From NCBI GenBank assembly GCA_963580285.1, contig OY757020.1, positions 96,785,497 to 96,849,496 of the forward strand: 64,000 nt of DNA. The letters are read 5' to 3'. The translations under genes were made by a program, and so were the position numbers. Positions within the stretch are counted from its first letter, which is position 1; every line of letters starts with the position of its first letter. Shown piece after piece: positions 1 to 12,367 of the stretch. Origin of the DNA: Lucinisca nassula. Lineage: Eukaryota > Mollusca > Bivalvia > Lucinida > Lucinidae. The notes under the pieces were generated by a model. The model was not told the origin of the DNA, did no database searches, and saw only the letters and a program-made list of their open reading frames with translations.

Positions 1-1745
1 TCACCCTGAAAATCCATGTTGCAACAAAATTTTCTAAGTGTGTGACCTTGACCTTGAGGTCATGGGCAGGGTCGGTGGTAAGTCTGAATGAGACTTGGGA
101 CCTGTATCTATCATCATTCCAAATATGAAGCCAATCTATAAATATGAGCCCTAAAACTGTAAAAACTTAATAAGACTAAGTCTGTGTCCTTGACCTTGAG
201 GTCAGGGGTGGGGATATATAAGACTTTGGACCTGTAACTATCATCATACCAAATATCAAGCAAATCTATATGGTTTGGTGAGTATGAGCTCTTAATAAAC
301 TTAAAATAAAAAAAAAGTCTACATTCTTCTTCCAAAATAGAAAATAGTCCCATAGGCCACTGGAAAACAGTTCTAATATTTCAGACAGAAAACAACATTG
401 CAGTACAGAAAGAACTAGAAATGTGTCCAGACGACACAGATGCCCCCGCCAAGGGCCCCGCCTCAGCCCGAAAATCCATGTTGTGACCTTGACCTTGAGG
501 TCATTGGTAGGGTCGTTGGATGGGTGAATGAGACTTAGGACCTGTATCTATCATCATTCCAAATATGAAGCCAATCTATAAGTATGAGCCCTAAAACTTT
601 AAAAGCATAATAAGACTAAGTCTGTGACCTTGACCTTGAGGTCAGGGGTGGGGGTATATACAACTTTGGACCTGTAACTATCATCATACCAAATATGAAG
701 TAAATCTATATGGTTTGGTGAGTATGAGCTCTTAATAAACTTAAAATAAAAAAAAAAATTGTCTGTGACCTTGACCTTTAGGGCACGTGCATGGGTGGGG
801 GTATTGGACCAGTATCAATCATCATACCAAAGATAAACTTAATTCATCCTACAATTTGGAAAATATAAACTCTTAAAATATCTAATTAAAAATTTCTAAG
901 TCTGTGACCTTGACCTTGACCTTGAGCTCATGGGCATGGGTGGGGGTATCGCTGAATAAAATGAACAGGTATCTAACATCATACCAAATATAAACTCAAT
1001 CCATCACACAATTTGGAAAATATCAACTCTTAAAATATCTAATTAAAAATTTCTAAGTCTGTGACCTTGACCTTGAAGCCATAGGCATGAGTGGGGGTAT
1101 TGCCAAATAAACATTTGGACTTGTATTTATCATCATAGAAAATATAAGCCAAATCTATAATATGGTTGGAAAATTTGAGCTCTTTAAAATTTTTAACATT
1201 AAAATTGTCTAAGTCTGTGACCTTGACCCTGAGGTCATAGGCATGGGTGGGGGTATTGTTGAATAAAACATTGTACCTATATCTATCATCATATGAACCA
1301 AAGCCATCATAAAAGTTCAGGTTCTACCAGGTACAAATACCTTAACTGGAGTCTTATCATGGAAAATTTCTAAGTCCAAGACCTTGACCTTGAGGTCATG
1401 GGCATGGGTGGGGTACCGCTGAATAAAACTTTGGACCTATATATATAATCATACCATATATGAACCAATTCCATCAAATGGTTTGGAAAATATGAGTTCT
1501 AAAATGTTCAGGTCTACCTGTTACAAAAACCTTAACCTGAGTCTTTAACACTGAAAATTTCTAAGTCTTTGACCTTGACCTTGAGGTCACAGGCATGGGT
1601 GGGGTATTGCTTAATAAAAATTTGGACCTATATCTATCATCATACCAAAGATGAACCAGTTCCATCAAATGGTTAGGAAAATATGAGTTCTAAAAGTTCA
1701 GGCTCTACCTGTTACAAAAACCTTAACCTGAGGTTACAGGATCAT
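1..1745 (+). repeat. Diverged tandem array with TGACCTTGACCTTGAGGTCA core
   Basis: About ten diverged units of 130-180 bp, each with GTGACCTTGACCTTGAGGTCA-like cores followed by GGGTGGGGGTAT and AAATATGA(A/G)CC. It runs off the left edge. A new element seems to start at about 412, where ACTAGAAATGTGTCC occurs. The body resembles the cores of pearl/Helentron-type bivalve elements. Confidence 0.75.
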
Positions 1746-1764
1746 GTACGAACGTACATACACA

Positions 1765-2066
1765 GCCCCCGCCCATAGGGGCTTGAAGAAATATATGGGC
1801 TACATGATGCTTCCACGCAGAGCTGAATCCGGCCCGCACACTAGTACTGGTAAACAGCTTAGAGGATCTAAGCCTGTCCAGGAACCGCGGTGCGAGGTGG
1901 ACCGTCCATGCTTATAAACCCTATTGATTTCATTGGGCGACAGGGCTTGAGATGTCATTTCATCTCAACGTCGGGTAAAAGTCCCACAGAATTGGAAGCA
2001 ACGTCTCCAAAATGACCTTTACAGTGTTGACGGGGACGTTAAACCTCAAATCAAACAAACAAACAA
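1765..2066 (+). mobile_element. SINE family A, with 17-bp target duplication
   Basis: About 302 bp from a CCCGCCCATAGGGGC head to an (AAAC)n tail. The target duplication ACGAACGTACATACACA is at 1748-1764 and 2067-2083, proving retroposition. No clear tRNA A/B boxes in the head. Confidence 0.85.
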
Positions 2067-2152
2067 ACGAACGTACATACACACACACATACAGACCAAA
2101 CCGAAAAACTATATGCCCCTGGCATCATGTCGATACGGGGGCATAATTATTT
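2067..2152 (+). mobile_element. 3' end of tandem-core element with GC hairpin
   Basis: Continues the array interrupted by the SINE and ends with tatgcccc...cgggggcata, the terminal hairpin type seen on every tandem-core element here. Confidence 0.6.
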
Positions 2153-2208
2153 TAGTTCATTTACAATCTCATTTTGTTTCAAACAGCTAAGCATAAAGTT
2201 TGTAAAAA

Positions 2209-2605
2209 GGACCCTCGTTATAACAACAGTATTTGTTCCCTATTATTGTGCCGTTATAAAGAATTTGCGGTAATAAAGAATTCAAGTTAGGAGTGTGATA
2301 GGTAATAAAAGGCCTTTTCCCCATTTTTACTCCAGGAAACAAATGTTATAGACATTTGTTAGAATTGCCTCAGTGAGGCAATTCTTACAAATATCTATAA
2401 CATTTGTTTCTCAAATATCTATAACATTTGTTTCTTGGAGTATAAGATTATAGGACCCTTTCATGCTATGGACTGGATTTGTGCATTTCCAACCTGAGGG
2501 AATCCAATGCCGCTGGGAACCGAGGTTAAGCCTTTAGCTAAGCAGCCATTCCATTCAAAATGCCGTTATAACGAGTTTTGCCGTTATAATTAATGTCATT
2601 ATAAA
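2209..2605. mobile_element. MITE-like element with cgttataac ends and central hairpin
   Basis: Has cctcgttataac at the left and gttataacgag at the right. In the middle, 2340-2440 folds on TTAGAATTGCCTCAGTGAGG and its complement. Borders approximate. Confidence 0.5.
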
Positions 2606-2689
2606 GACCCATCTTCTATCTTATGAATTTATGACCCATCTTCTATCTTATGAATTTTTTCATTGCTCTTAAAGGAACTCATTTTTGAT

Positions 2690-3075
2690 TTTTATTTGCC
2701 TTCACTGCAGCTGGTGTTGTGCCGTGTGGCGGCCGTAAAACGTCTCCCCATACATCAACCAGAGTGTAGTTTATATTTTACTTTTGGTCCTTTGAGATCA
2801 ATGTGGATATTCTGAGAAATGAGAAAATAATTATTGGTTTAGACTCATATTCTAGACAGGTTTTTAATTTTTTGGACCCCAATTTGATTTTTATCAGTCT
2901 TTGTATCGACTGCCTATTCGAAATTTGCAAAATTGCAGTGTTTCCTCTGGCTTTCTTTGCCGGATCATTACAGGGTCACTGATGAGGCTTTATTAGCCGA
3001 AACTACGTAGTATGACCCATCTTCTATCTTAGGAATTTTTTCATTGCTCTTAAAGGAACTCATTTTTGATTTTTA
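2690..3075 (+). repeat. CTGCAGCTGGTGTTGTGCC module, copy 1
   Basis: About 380 bp that recurs at 4500-4860 and 4861-5240, with shorter relatives at 7920-8085, 27955-28101, 30146-30258 and 50256-51050. Carries GCTTTATTAGCCGAAACTACG and ends GGAACTCATTTTTG. Autonomy and class unknown. Confidence 0.7.
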
Positions 3076-3493
3076 TTTGACTGTATTGCCCAAAATTATA
3101 AAATACATGAAGAATCTTACATGAGCGGTCATATCAGAATTGTTACTGGTGACACGTCAAATGACCTTCATACACCAGGACCATCAGGACACCAGGATAT
3201 CATATGAATTTTATAAAATAACAACAAGTAAAAGATTCTGTTTATAACATTTTTAAATTGTTTACTGCCAAAGAAGTTCAAATGAATTTCATAGAAAACA
3301 CAAGGTTGTTACGAACAGCTTCATGATGGTATGTGCCAGTAAATGCTATTATACCTATGGTTATATGATTTTATGATATGTTGTCATCCTTTAAATAACA
3401 GCGAACTTATATGATAAATTAACATAAATCAATGACATTTTCTAATATATTCATGGGTGGGACAAAGACCTGATTATATAGTAAATACATGGT

Positions 3494-3620
3494 TAGTGTC
3501 TTTAATAATAAAATATAATCGGTGAGCCTTAGACAATTTTATAGGGGTGAGCTTCAGCGAGCCCCTATAGAATTGGCGTGGCGAACCAATTATATTTTAT
3601 TATTAAAGACACTAATCATG
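3494..3620. repeat. Inverted repeat hairpin MITE
   Basis: GTGTCTTTAATAATAAAATA at the left is the reverse complement of the right end. The GGTGAGCC/GGCGAACC centre also pairs loosely. Confidence 0.6.
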
Positions 3621-3904
3621 TAGTTAGTTTATACCGCAATTCAAAACAATCAAGGGTCTGGCAATAATTTAGCAAATTTAAGCAAAAAAGACAGCAGACA
3701 GTGTAGCATGTTAAACAACATTACAGTGCCATGGCGCGCAAACATAGTATAACGTGACATCAAATAGCGCAAAGTTTCTGATGTCACCGCGCCACAGAGA
3801 CGCAGGAAATAACATGGACGCTCGAATATTGTCAGAAAGTTTGTCAGCGCTTTACATTCTGTATGAAAATCTGCAAATAAATAGTTTATTTTAGCTTTAA
3901 CCCA

Positions 3905-4482
3905 AATGTGACAGTTTTAGTGAGCTGTCACCTTGAAAATTGAGTCAAGGTCATGAAAATCTAATCATATCTTTGATACTTTGCAATGATATATTTTACC
4001 AAGTTTGACCACAATTCATTATTTCATTCAGGAGATCAGGTCAAGGTCACCAAATCTGATCAAATCTTCGGTTGGTTGCAATGAAATATACTCCAGTTCA
4101 TAAATTTGTTCATGAGATAGGGTGCAGACAAGCTATTTTTGGCCCAAATTTTACAGATCTGGGGAGTTGTGACTTGAAAATCTAGTCAAAGTCACCCCAA
4201 TCTAACCCAGTCTTTGACATTGCAATGATACAGGGAGCAGAAAAGCCATTTTTGGCCCAAAATGGACAGTTTTCCAAAGTCTGTGACCTTAAGATAATGT
4301 CAAGGCCATCAAAACCTAATGACTGTTTTCCCCAATCCTATTGATGTTACCATCCAAGTTTGGTAAGAATTCATCTATTGGTTCAGAAGACATAGTGCTT
4401 CAAATAAACTACGTTGGCAGCGATGCCAACATGAACAATCAACACCAAAAACAATATGTTCTCTCCCATTGTTGGGCGACAT
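3905..4482 (+). mobile_element. Tandem-core element with AAGGTCA motifs
   Basis: Four or so units of about 130 bp (gtcaaggtcatcaaaatctaat..., ttttggcccaaa). The 3' end is a weak hairpin, caatatgttctctcccattgttgggcgacata. Confidence 0.6.
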
Positions 4483-4499
4483 AATTATCTTTCAAGACA

Positions 4500-5240
4500 G
4501 ATTACTCATAACTTATAGAATCTCCCCGTACATCAACCATAGTGCAGTTTATATTTTACTTTTGGTCCTTTGAGATCAGCGTGAATATTCTGAGAAATCA
4601 GAAATAAATTATTGGTTCAGACTCATATTCTAGACAGGTTTTTTAATTATTTAGACCCCATTTTGATTTATATCAGTCTTTGTATCGACTGCCTATTCGA
4701 AATTCGCAAAATTGCAGTATGTTTCCTCTGGCTTTCTTTGCCGGATCATTACAGGGTCACTGATGAGGCTTTATTAGCCGAAACTACGTAGTATGACCCA
4801 TCTTCTTTCTTATGAATGTTTTCATTGCTCTTAAAGGAACTCATTTTTGTTTTTTATTTGCCTTCACTGCAGCTGGTGTTGTGCCATGTGGCGGCGGTAA
4901 AACGTCTCCCCGTACATCAACCATAGTGCAGTTTATATTTTACTTTTGGTCCTTTGAGATCAGCGTGAATATTCTGAGAAATCAGAAATAAATTATTGGT
5001 TTAGACTCATATTCTAGACAGGTTTTTAATTATTTAGACCCCATTTTGATTTATATCAGTCTTTGTATCGACTGCCTATTCGAAATTCGCAAAATTGCAG
5101 TATGTTTCCTCTGGCTTTCTTTGCCGGATCATTACAGGGTCACTGATGAGGCTTTATTAGCCGAAACTACGTAGTATGACCCATCTTCTTTCTTATGAAT
5201 ATTTTCATTGCTCTTAAAGGAACTCATTTTTGTTTTTTAT
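4500..5240 (+). repeat. CTGCAGCTGGTG module, two tandem copies
   Basis: Two near-identical copies meet at about 4860 and are close relatives of the copy at 2690. High identity points to recent tandem duplication. Confidence 0.75.
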
Positions 5241-5361
5241 TATAACCAATCTCTAACAACTGCATCAGGGAGGCAACCCTTTAGCTCAGTGAGCTGAGCA
5301 TGAAAAAAGTTCTACAACCGTGGAGCAAGGTTTATTTGTCACCTAAAGTCTGTCAAGTTAC

Positions 5362-5587
5362 CTGAAAAAATAGGTGCAATACTTCATCGTTGTTGGTGAA
5401 CTTAATCTTTGGTTGTTTGAGGCCCTCTGCCTGGTACTCTCTCAACTCCTGGGAGAAGATATGCTCGTTGAAGTAGTGCTGTAGTCTCTCATTGGCTGCG
5501 TTGATACAGAGTTGCTCAAAACTATTGTAGGGGAAATTCTCAAAACCTGCCATGTCCAGAATACTGATGGTTCCACGAGATCCTGAT
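5362..5587 (-). CDS. Myosin exon 11 (switch II and relay)
   Basis: One base completes arginine 371, then [13 protein letters not shown] with switch II D382-E387, and the relay [23 protein letters not shown] and acidic/aromatic EYQAEG, ending LHLFFQ in phase 0 before GTAACT. The acceptor is a CATGTAG, chosen because it alone keeps the frame from exon 10. DMAGFE differs from class III's usual DIFGFE and is closer to the DIAGFE of class II. The next exon, which should begin with the loop before the LLDEES region, is not found to the left. Confidence 0.92.
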
Positions 5588-5746
5588 CTACATGTAGAAT
5601 GAATGAAAATATATCGAAGGAATACACATTCATTATCGGCAATTCTTTCAAAAAAACATTTTGCCTCCCACATCAATAGGGGTCTCATGAAATTAATGAG
5701 AATGTGTGTCTTTCTCCTAAATGAACACTGTATTTCAAAATCTATT

Positions 5747-5959
5747 TTAACCTTTACCCTGCTGAACACAACAACCCCTACCTATGCAAACAGTGTAGAT
5801 CCAGATCAGATGGCTTCTGAAGAAGCCATCTGATCAGGATCTACACTGTTTGTCATGCAGTCTGTGAACTGAACAAATACATTTCATCAAGTAATTTTAT
5901 TGGTGGCTAGTCAGAAATAGGTTTGGCTAAATTAATTTATTCAGCAGGATAAGAGTTAA
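5747..5959. mobile_element. TTAA MITE (213 bp), copy 1
   Basis: TTAA at both ends, CCTT...CTGCTG inverted ends, and a central perfect hairpin on CAGATGGCTTCTGAAGAAGCC. TTAA target and CCY ends suggest a piggyBac-type non-autonomous element. Confidence 0.75.
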
Positions 5960-5984
5960 AGTTGTTGAAAGATATCCATTATGA

Positions 5985-6600
5985 TATTTTATCATATGAC
6001 GTCGCGTCAGAGAGTGTAATAACGCCATGTAATATTTTCGATAATCCACCAGTGGATTAAACATGCAAATTAGCTAGATACGTCCCGTAACGTTACATGT
6101 ACGGCATCCTTAACAACGTCTTTGTTTTTGTTTGTTTGATTTGAGGTTTAACGTCCCCGTCAACACTGTAAAGGTCATTTTGGAGACGTTGCTTCCAATT
6201 TTGTGGGACTTTTACCCGATATTGAGATGAAATGACATCTCAAGCCCTGTTGCCCAATGAAACCAATAGGGTTTATTAGCATGGACGGTCCGCCTCGCAC
6301 CGCGGTTCCTGGACAGGCTTAGATCCTCTAAGCGGTTTACCAGTACTAGTGTGAGTCCTTAACAACGTCGCGTTTACTAATGGCGGAATATTGATATTTT
6401 TGTAAACAATCGTTAATAAAATGCGTTTTCAATGTCATATGATAAATAGAATCTTGCATTCATGCTCATGTATTATTGAATTTATTTAAACTTGTTGAGG
6501 AAAAGGGATACAATGCTCGGCAAAGCCTTGCATTTTATCCCGTTTCCTCAACTCATTTTATAAATTCAATAATACATGATGGAGGATCCTCTATTTGTCC
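5985..6600. mobile_element. Catatgacgtc-type MITE, with SINE inserted
   Basis: About 365 bp of element split by a SINE. It has CATATGACGTCGCGTC at one end and CATGTATTATTGAATTTATT near the other. An internal palindrome, GAGGAAAAGGGATAAAATGC with its complement, is at 6497-6560. Related copies at 19318, 25612, 30478, 42953 and 58577. Confidence 0.75.
6121..6355 (-). mobile_element. SINE family A, 5' truncated
   Basis: Reverse copy starting at the gtttgtttgatttgagg tail. The 14-bp duplication TCCTTAACAACGTC flanks it at 6107-6120 and 6356-6369. Confidence 0.85.
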
Positions 6601-6749
6601 CATAGATAGAAATTAAAGCTGGAGGCTTGTAATGCCTTGCTGCATACATATAGAGGATCCTCATTAAAATGAAAGTATTTGTTCCCTAATTTTTTGCTAT
6701 GCAAAAAATTTACCACTATAAAAATTCCCAATGATGAGTATCATAATAT

Positions 6750-6890
6750 AATATCATTAATCATGTAATTTCGTATTGGCCCAGGTACAGGTCTGAGGTC
6801 TGCTGCATTGGCCCAAGGCCGAAGGCCAATGCAGCTGACCCAGGACCTGTAGCTGGGTCAATACGAAATTACATGATTAATGACAATTTT
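6750..6890. repeat. Long imperfect palindrome
   Basis: TTAATCATGTAATTTCGTAT at the left pairs with the right end; the centre AAGGCCGAAGGCC closes a second stem. Probably a MITE. Confidence 0.55.
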
Positions 6891-7096
6891 ATTAATTGAC
6901 ACAATTAAAAATAACATGATTATTGATTTTTTTACCTCACTTGACCTCAATTAATATTGGTTGACCTGGTGTCAATATGGATGACCTCCAATCAATACAG
7001 GATAGTCAATTAATAATAGGATATAAAGGCCCTCTCAAAGAAACAAATATTCAAGGTGATTCTAATAAATTTCCACAACATCTGCTTCTGAGTATT

Positions 7097-7240
7097 TAAA
7101 AAAGAATTCCGCCAAAGGCTACGTTGTTCCTGCAGGGACTCTTACATTAGGGTGAAAGTAAGAGTGGTTGCAAATGTTGACGGCTCGCTGGACAGACAAA
7201 TGAACAGACCAAAAAACAGACTCCTATATCACCCCATGCT
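7097..7240 (+). mobile_element. Single-core tandem-core element (aagaattccgcc type)
   Basis: Shares its 5' motif AAGAATTCCGCC.AAGGCTA and its 3' segment (tggcaaatgttgacg, ...ccatgc) with the long array at 44101-45480, but holds only one core. Confidence 0.5.
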
Positions 7241-7452
7241 TAACCCTTATCTTGCTGTTCACGACAACCCCTATCTTTGCAAACAGTGTAGAGCCAGATC
7301 AGATGGCTTCTGAAGAAGCCATCTGATCAGGATCTACACTGTTTGACATTCAATTTATGAATTTGTTGGAATAAATTACATCAAGTAATTTGATTGGCTG
7401 ATAGACAGAAATGGGTGTGGCTAAAATGAATATTCAGCAAGAGAAGGGTTAA
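7240..7452. mobile_element. TTAA MITE (213 bp), copy 2
   Basis: TTAACCCTTATCTTGCTG to CAAGAGAAGGGTTAA, with the GATGGCTTC/GAAGCCATC hairpin. Confidence 0.8.
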
Positions 7453-7577
7453 AGCAGGCACAACAAAAAACAATATCTCAATCATGATAGTCAGTCTCAT
7501 CTTGGGTTCAGGATCTTTTCCATTAAAACTGTTGTTATATTGAATACACATTTACAGGATAAAAGTCGAAAATCTTC

Positions 7578-7790
7578 TTAACCCTTGTCCTGCTGAATAT
7601 TCATATATGCCACACCCACTACCGATTATCAACCAGTCAGATTACTTGATGCAAATTATTGCAACAAATTTACAGTCTGAATGGCAAACAATGTAGATCC
7701 TGATCAGATGGCTTCGTCAGAAGCCATCTGATCTGGATCTACATTGTTTCAAAGATAAGGCATATCCGGGATTAGCAGGACAAGGGTTAA
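7578..7790. mobile_element. TTAA MITE (213 bp), copy 3
   Basis: Inverted relative to copy 2. Exact TTAA on both sides and the same central hairpin. Confidence 0.8.
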
Positions 7791-7799
7791 TTATCCCGC

Positions 7800-7908
7800 A
7801 CTTCTTCTTATGTAGAGGAATTCCCTAGGGACTCAATAACAGGTTTGTCTCAGCCATGGTAAATGAGCCATCATTATTCGAGCCATTGAAGTTCTACTGT
7901 ACCTTCTT
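7800..7908. mobile_element. Tigger-like MITE end fragment
   Basis: Ends ATTCGAGCCATTGAAGTTC then tactgta, the terminal repeat of the 350-bp element at 16522; the other end is missing. Confidence 0.5.
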
Positions 7909-7924
7909 TAATACTAGATATAAA

Positions 7925-8088
7925 GTACCATGAAAGGGTTATTCTTCACAAACAAGGAATTAACCACAGAATGTATGGAGTGTACAAGTTTTTCTGGGCC
8001 AGACTAGCTAGTTTTTGGCCAATTAGGCCTCATCAGCGACTCAAAATATTGTCAAAATTTCACAATGTAATTAATGATCCCAAAGAAC
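7925..8088 (-). repeat. CTGCAGCTGGTG module fragment, inverted
   Basis: Matches the 27895-28101 plus 30146-30240 sequence in reverse. Its GGCCAATTAGGCCTCAT shows the empty site of the element at 28104-30143. Confidence 0.6.
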
Positions 8089-8089
8089 T

Positions 8090-9354
8090 AGAAACTAGAA
8101 TTTGTTTTTCTACAAAAACACAGATGCCTCCCCCGTTTTTGACCTCTAAGTATAACCATGACATTGGAGGTACTGAGCTGGGTCTTGTGTGCAACACATC
8201 ATCTAATGAAGATGAACATTTCTGCAAAGTAACTTTAAAAATGTTCACAGAAAAATAAAAAAGTCATTGGCTGTACACAAAAAAGCCCTTTTTTACCTTT
8301 GACCTCTAAGTATGGCCTTGACCTTTGAGGTACAACACATCGTCTCATGATGGTTAACATTTCTGCCAAGTAATTTCATAATCCATCGAAGAATAAGGAA
8401 GTTATTGACTGTCCATTTTTTTACCTTTGACCTCTAGCTATGACCTTGACATTGGAGGTATGGACCTTGGTCTTGCACATGACTCATGTTCTAATGTCGG
8501 TGAACATTTCTGCATGGTTACTTTACATATAAAGTCCATCCAGAAATAAAAAAGTTATTGACTGGACACAGACAAAAAAAAAAACAACTTTTTTTACCTC
8601 TGACCTCTAAGTATGACCTTGATCTTGGAGGTACGGACCTGGGTCTAGCGTGCACCACATCGTCTCATGATGGTTAACATTTCTGCAATGTAATTTCACA
8701 ATCTATCCAGGAATAAGAAAGTTATTGACTGAACACTAAAAAAGGCCCCTTTTTGTCCTTTGACCTCTTAGTACGACCTTGACATTTAAGGTACCAACTT
8801 GAGTCATGCACGCAACACATCCTCTTATGGTGGTTAACATTTCTGCAAAGTAATTTCAAAATCCATCTAAAAATAAGAAAGTTATTGACCAAACACGAAA
8901 AAAGGCCCCTTTTTTACCTTTGACCTCTAAGTATGACCTTGACCTTTAAGGTACCGACCTGCCTCATGCACACCACACATCGTCTCATGGTTGTTAATAT
9001 TTCTGCCAAGTAATTTTAAAATCCATCTCAAAATAAGTAAGTTATTGACCAAACACAAAAAAGGCCCCTTTTTTGACCTTTGACCTCTAAGTATGACCTT
9101 AACCTTTCAGGTACCAAACTGGGTCATGCATGCAACACATCATCTCATGGTGGTTAACATTTCTGCCAAGCAATTTCAAAATCCATCTAAAAATAAGAAA
9201 GTTATTGACCAAATACGAACAAAGGCCCCTTTTTTTACCTTTGACCTCTATGTATGACCTTGACATTTTAGGTACCAAACTGAATCATGCATGCAACACA
9301 TCGTCTCATGATTGTTAACATTTTTACCAAGTAACTTCAAATTCTATCAAAAAA
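8090..9354 (+). repeat. ~155-bp tandem-core array (left half)
   Basis: About eight units: TTTGACCTCTAAGTATGACC, ...GAGGTAC, catcgtctcatg, ccaagtaatttcaaaatccat, aagttattgac. The 5' end is a CTAGAA..acacagatgcc motif. Interrupted at 9355 and resumed at 11171. Many units hold TGACCTTTGACCT, a perfect DR1 in reverse. Confidence 0.8.
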
Positions 9355-11170
9355 CAAGATGTGTTTGTGAGACACGAACATGTCCCCGGGCCTGGTCATT
9401 TTTTATTCAAAGTTGCTCACAGTTCAAGATTTTTGTTTGTGTGGGAAGCCCTTGACACAAGAAACTTACATGCCAAATATGAAAGCTCTATCTTGTCGAA
9501 GGTCAAGGTCTTAAACGGTTAAAAAGTTAAGAACAATATTTTTTTTTTCTTTAAAGCAGGTCAAGGTCACAGGTAAAAAAAAATTGCATGAATGTAAAGC
9601 TCTTGTCACAAGGAACCTACATGCCAAATATTAAGGCTCTATCTTAAAACGGTTCAAAAGTTATGAACAATTTTATTTTTTCTTTTAAGTAGGTCAAAGG
9701 TCAAGGTCACGGTCCAAACATTTTGCATGAATGAAAAGCTCTAATCACAGGGAACCTACATGCCAAATATGAAAGCTCTATCCCAAACGGTTCGAAAGTT
9801 ATGACCAAAATTGTTTATTTTTTGAAGTAGGTCAAGGTCACAGGTCAAAATTTTTGTATGACTGTAAAGCATTTGTCACAAGGAACCTACATGCTAAATA
9901 TGAAGGCTGTATCTCAAACGGTTAAAAAGTTATGACCAATGTTAACTTTTTCTTTTATGTAGGTCGAAGGTCAAGGTCACAGGTCAGAATTTTTTTTGTT
10001 AATGTAAAGCTCTTGTCACAAGGAACCTACATGCAAAATATGAAGGCTCTATCTCAAACTGTTCAAAAGTTATGACCAAATTGTTATTTTTTATTTTAAG
10101 TAGGTCAAAGGTCAAGGTCACATGTCAAAATTCTTTGCATGAATATAAAGCTTTTGTCACAAGGCACATACATGCTAAATATGAAGCCTGTATCTCAAAC
10201 GGTTCAAAAGTTATGACCAATGTTAACTTTTTCTTTTATGTAGGTCAAAGGTCAAGGTCACAGGTCAAAATTTTTTGTGTCAATGTAAAGCTCTTGTCAC
10301 AAGGAACCTACATGCAAAATATGAAGGCTCTATCTCAAACCGTTTAAAAGTTATGACCAAAATGTTATTTTTTCATTTTAAGTAGATCAAAGGTCAAGGT
10401 CAAGGTCACAGGTCAATTTTTTTTGCATGAATGTAAAGCTTTTGTCACAAGGAACATACATGCTAAATATGAAGGCTGTATCTCAAGTGGTTCAAAAGTT
10501 ATGACCAATGTTATTTTTTTCTTTTAAGTAGGTCAAAGGTCAAGGTCAAGGTCACAGGTCAAATTTTTTGCATGAATTTGAAGGTCTTGTCACAAGGAAC
10601 CTTCAGGCCAAATATGAAAGCTCTATCTCAAACGGTTCAAAAGTTATGACCAATGTTAACTTTTTCTTTTATGTAGGTCAAAGGTCAAGGTCACAGGTCA
10701 AAATTTTTTGTGTCAATGTAAAGCTCTTGTCATAAGGAACCTACATGCAAAATATGAAGGCTCTATCTCAAACCGTTTAAAAGTTATGACCAAAATGTTA
10801 TTTTTTCATTTTAAGTAGGTCAAAGGTCAAGGTCAAGGTCACAGGTCAATTTTTTTTGCATGAATGTAAAGCTTTTGTCACAAGGAACATACATGCTATA
10901 TATGAAGGCTGTATCTCAAGTGGTTCAAAAGTTATGACCAATGTTATTTTTTTCTTTTAAGTGGTCAAAGGTCAAGGTCAAGGTCACAGGTCAAATTTTT
11001 TGCATGAATTTGAAGGTCTTGTCACAAGGAACCTTCAGGCCAAATATGAAAGCTCTATCTCAAACGGTTCAAAAGTTATGGCCAAGGTAAAGTTGTCCAT
11101 GTACAAACCAACAAACCAACAAACAGACAGGGCAAAAACAATATGTCCCCGCTATCGCTACCGGGGACAT
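9355..11170 (+). mobile_element. Nested tandem-core element, ~145-bp units with DR1 motifs
   Basis: Inserted in the array; joining the flanks restores an ordinary unit. Starts CAAGATGTGTTTGTGAGACA, has about ten units carrying AGGTCAAAGGTCAAGGTCA plus 'cacaaggaacctacatgc' and 'ggttcaaaagttatgacca', and ends in the hairpin GTCCCCGCTATCGCTACCGG then GGACATA. No transposase or helicase frame, so non-autonomous. Confidence 0.75.
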
Positions 11171-12010
11171 AATAAGCAATTTATTGACAAAAAAGGCCCC
11201 TTTTTTGACCTTTGACCTCTAAGTATGACCTTGACCTTTGAGGTACCAACCTGGGTCATGCATGCAACACATCGTCTTATTTTGGTTTACATTTCTGCCA
11301 AGTGATTTCAAAATTCATCTCAAAATAAGAAAGTTATTGATAAAACAAGTAAAAAAGGCCCCTTTGTTTGTTTGATTTGAGGTTTAACGTCCCCGTCAAC
11401 ACTGTAAAGGTCATTTTGGAAAAAAGGCCCCTTTTTTGACCTCTAAGTATGACCTTAACCTTAAAGGTACCGACCTGCCTCATGCGCACCACACATCGTC
11501 TCATAGTTGTTAATATATCTGCCAAGTAATTTTAAAATCCATCTCAAAATAAGTAAGTTATTGACCAAACACGAAAAAAAGGCCCCTTTTTGATCTTTGA
11601 CCTCTAAGTATGACCTTGACCTTTGAGGTACCGACCTGCCTTATGCGCACCACACATCGTCTTAGGGTTGTTAATATGTCTGCCAGGTAATTTTAAAATC
11701 CATCTGAAAATAAGAAAGTTATTGACCCGACACAATTTGTCCATACATATATACATACTGACAAACTTCCAAGGGAGATAATTCAAAAAGCGTAAATGAG
11801 AGAGTTATAGTTCTTGCTCACTGCACATCGTCTAATTCTGATTAATATTTTTATGAAGTTTCGTGAAGATAGCTTGAACAGTTTTCAAGTTATAGAGCGG
11901 ACACGAAAGTGTGACAGACGGATAGACGGATGGACAGACAGACAGACAGACAGACACCCGGGGGAAAAACAATGTTTCTCCGAAAAAAAAATTTTCGGGG
12001 GAGACATAAA
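11171..12010 (+). repeat. ~155-bp tandem-core array (right half) and hairpin tail
   Basis: Three further units with a short SINE-tail fragment at 11364-11420 (minus), then a unique tail with GACAGACAGACAGACAGACA at 11935-11957 and the terminal hairpin around ttttcgggggagacata. Confidence 0.75.
11364..11420 (-). mobile_element. SINE family A tail fragment
   Basis: Only the TTGATTTGAGGTTTAACGTC tail and about 40 bases more, flanked by repeated 'aaaaaaggccccttt' sequence that may be its target duplication. Confidence 0.65.
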
Positions 12011-12367
12011 TATAATCTGTGCTATGGTGAAGGGCAAGGTGACGACCACCAAACACTCCCTAAACACCAGCTGAAGAGATGTTAAGTACATGTATGTTCT
12101 AAAAAAGGGTTATCCTTTGGAAGCAAGGAATTCACCATAGATCTGAAAAGTAGGGAGAGTACCAGTTTTTCTTGGTTTTGGCCAATTAGGTATCATTAGT
12201 GGCCCTAAAATATCAAAATTCATATAAATGGAATCAATGAACCCAAATTATGATCCACACTAAGCCAAGAAAAGAATACATAAATTAAGGCTGTACATGT
12301 GCTATCAACACGCATGAGCCATGCAGAATGTGTCAGATACATGAAACTGGAAATCAACTGTGGGTAC

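Noticed and set aside
5603..5833. Plus-strand frame opposite myosin exon 11
   Set aside because: Overlaps a proven exon in antisense and a TTAA MITE.
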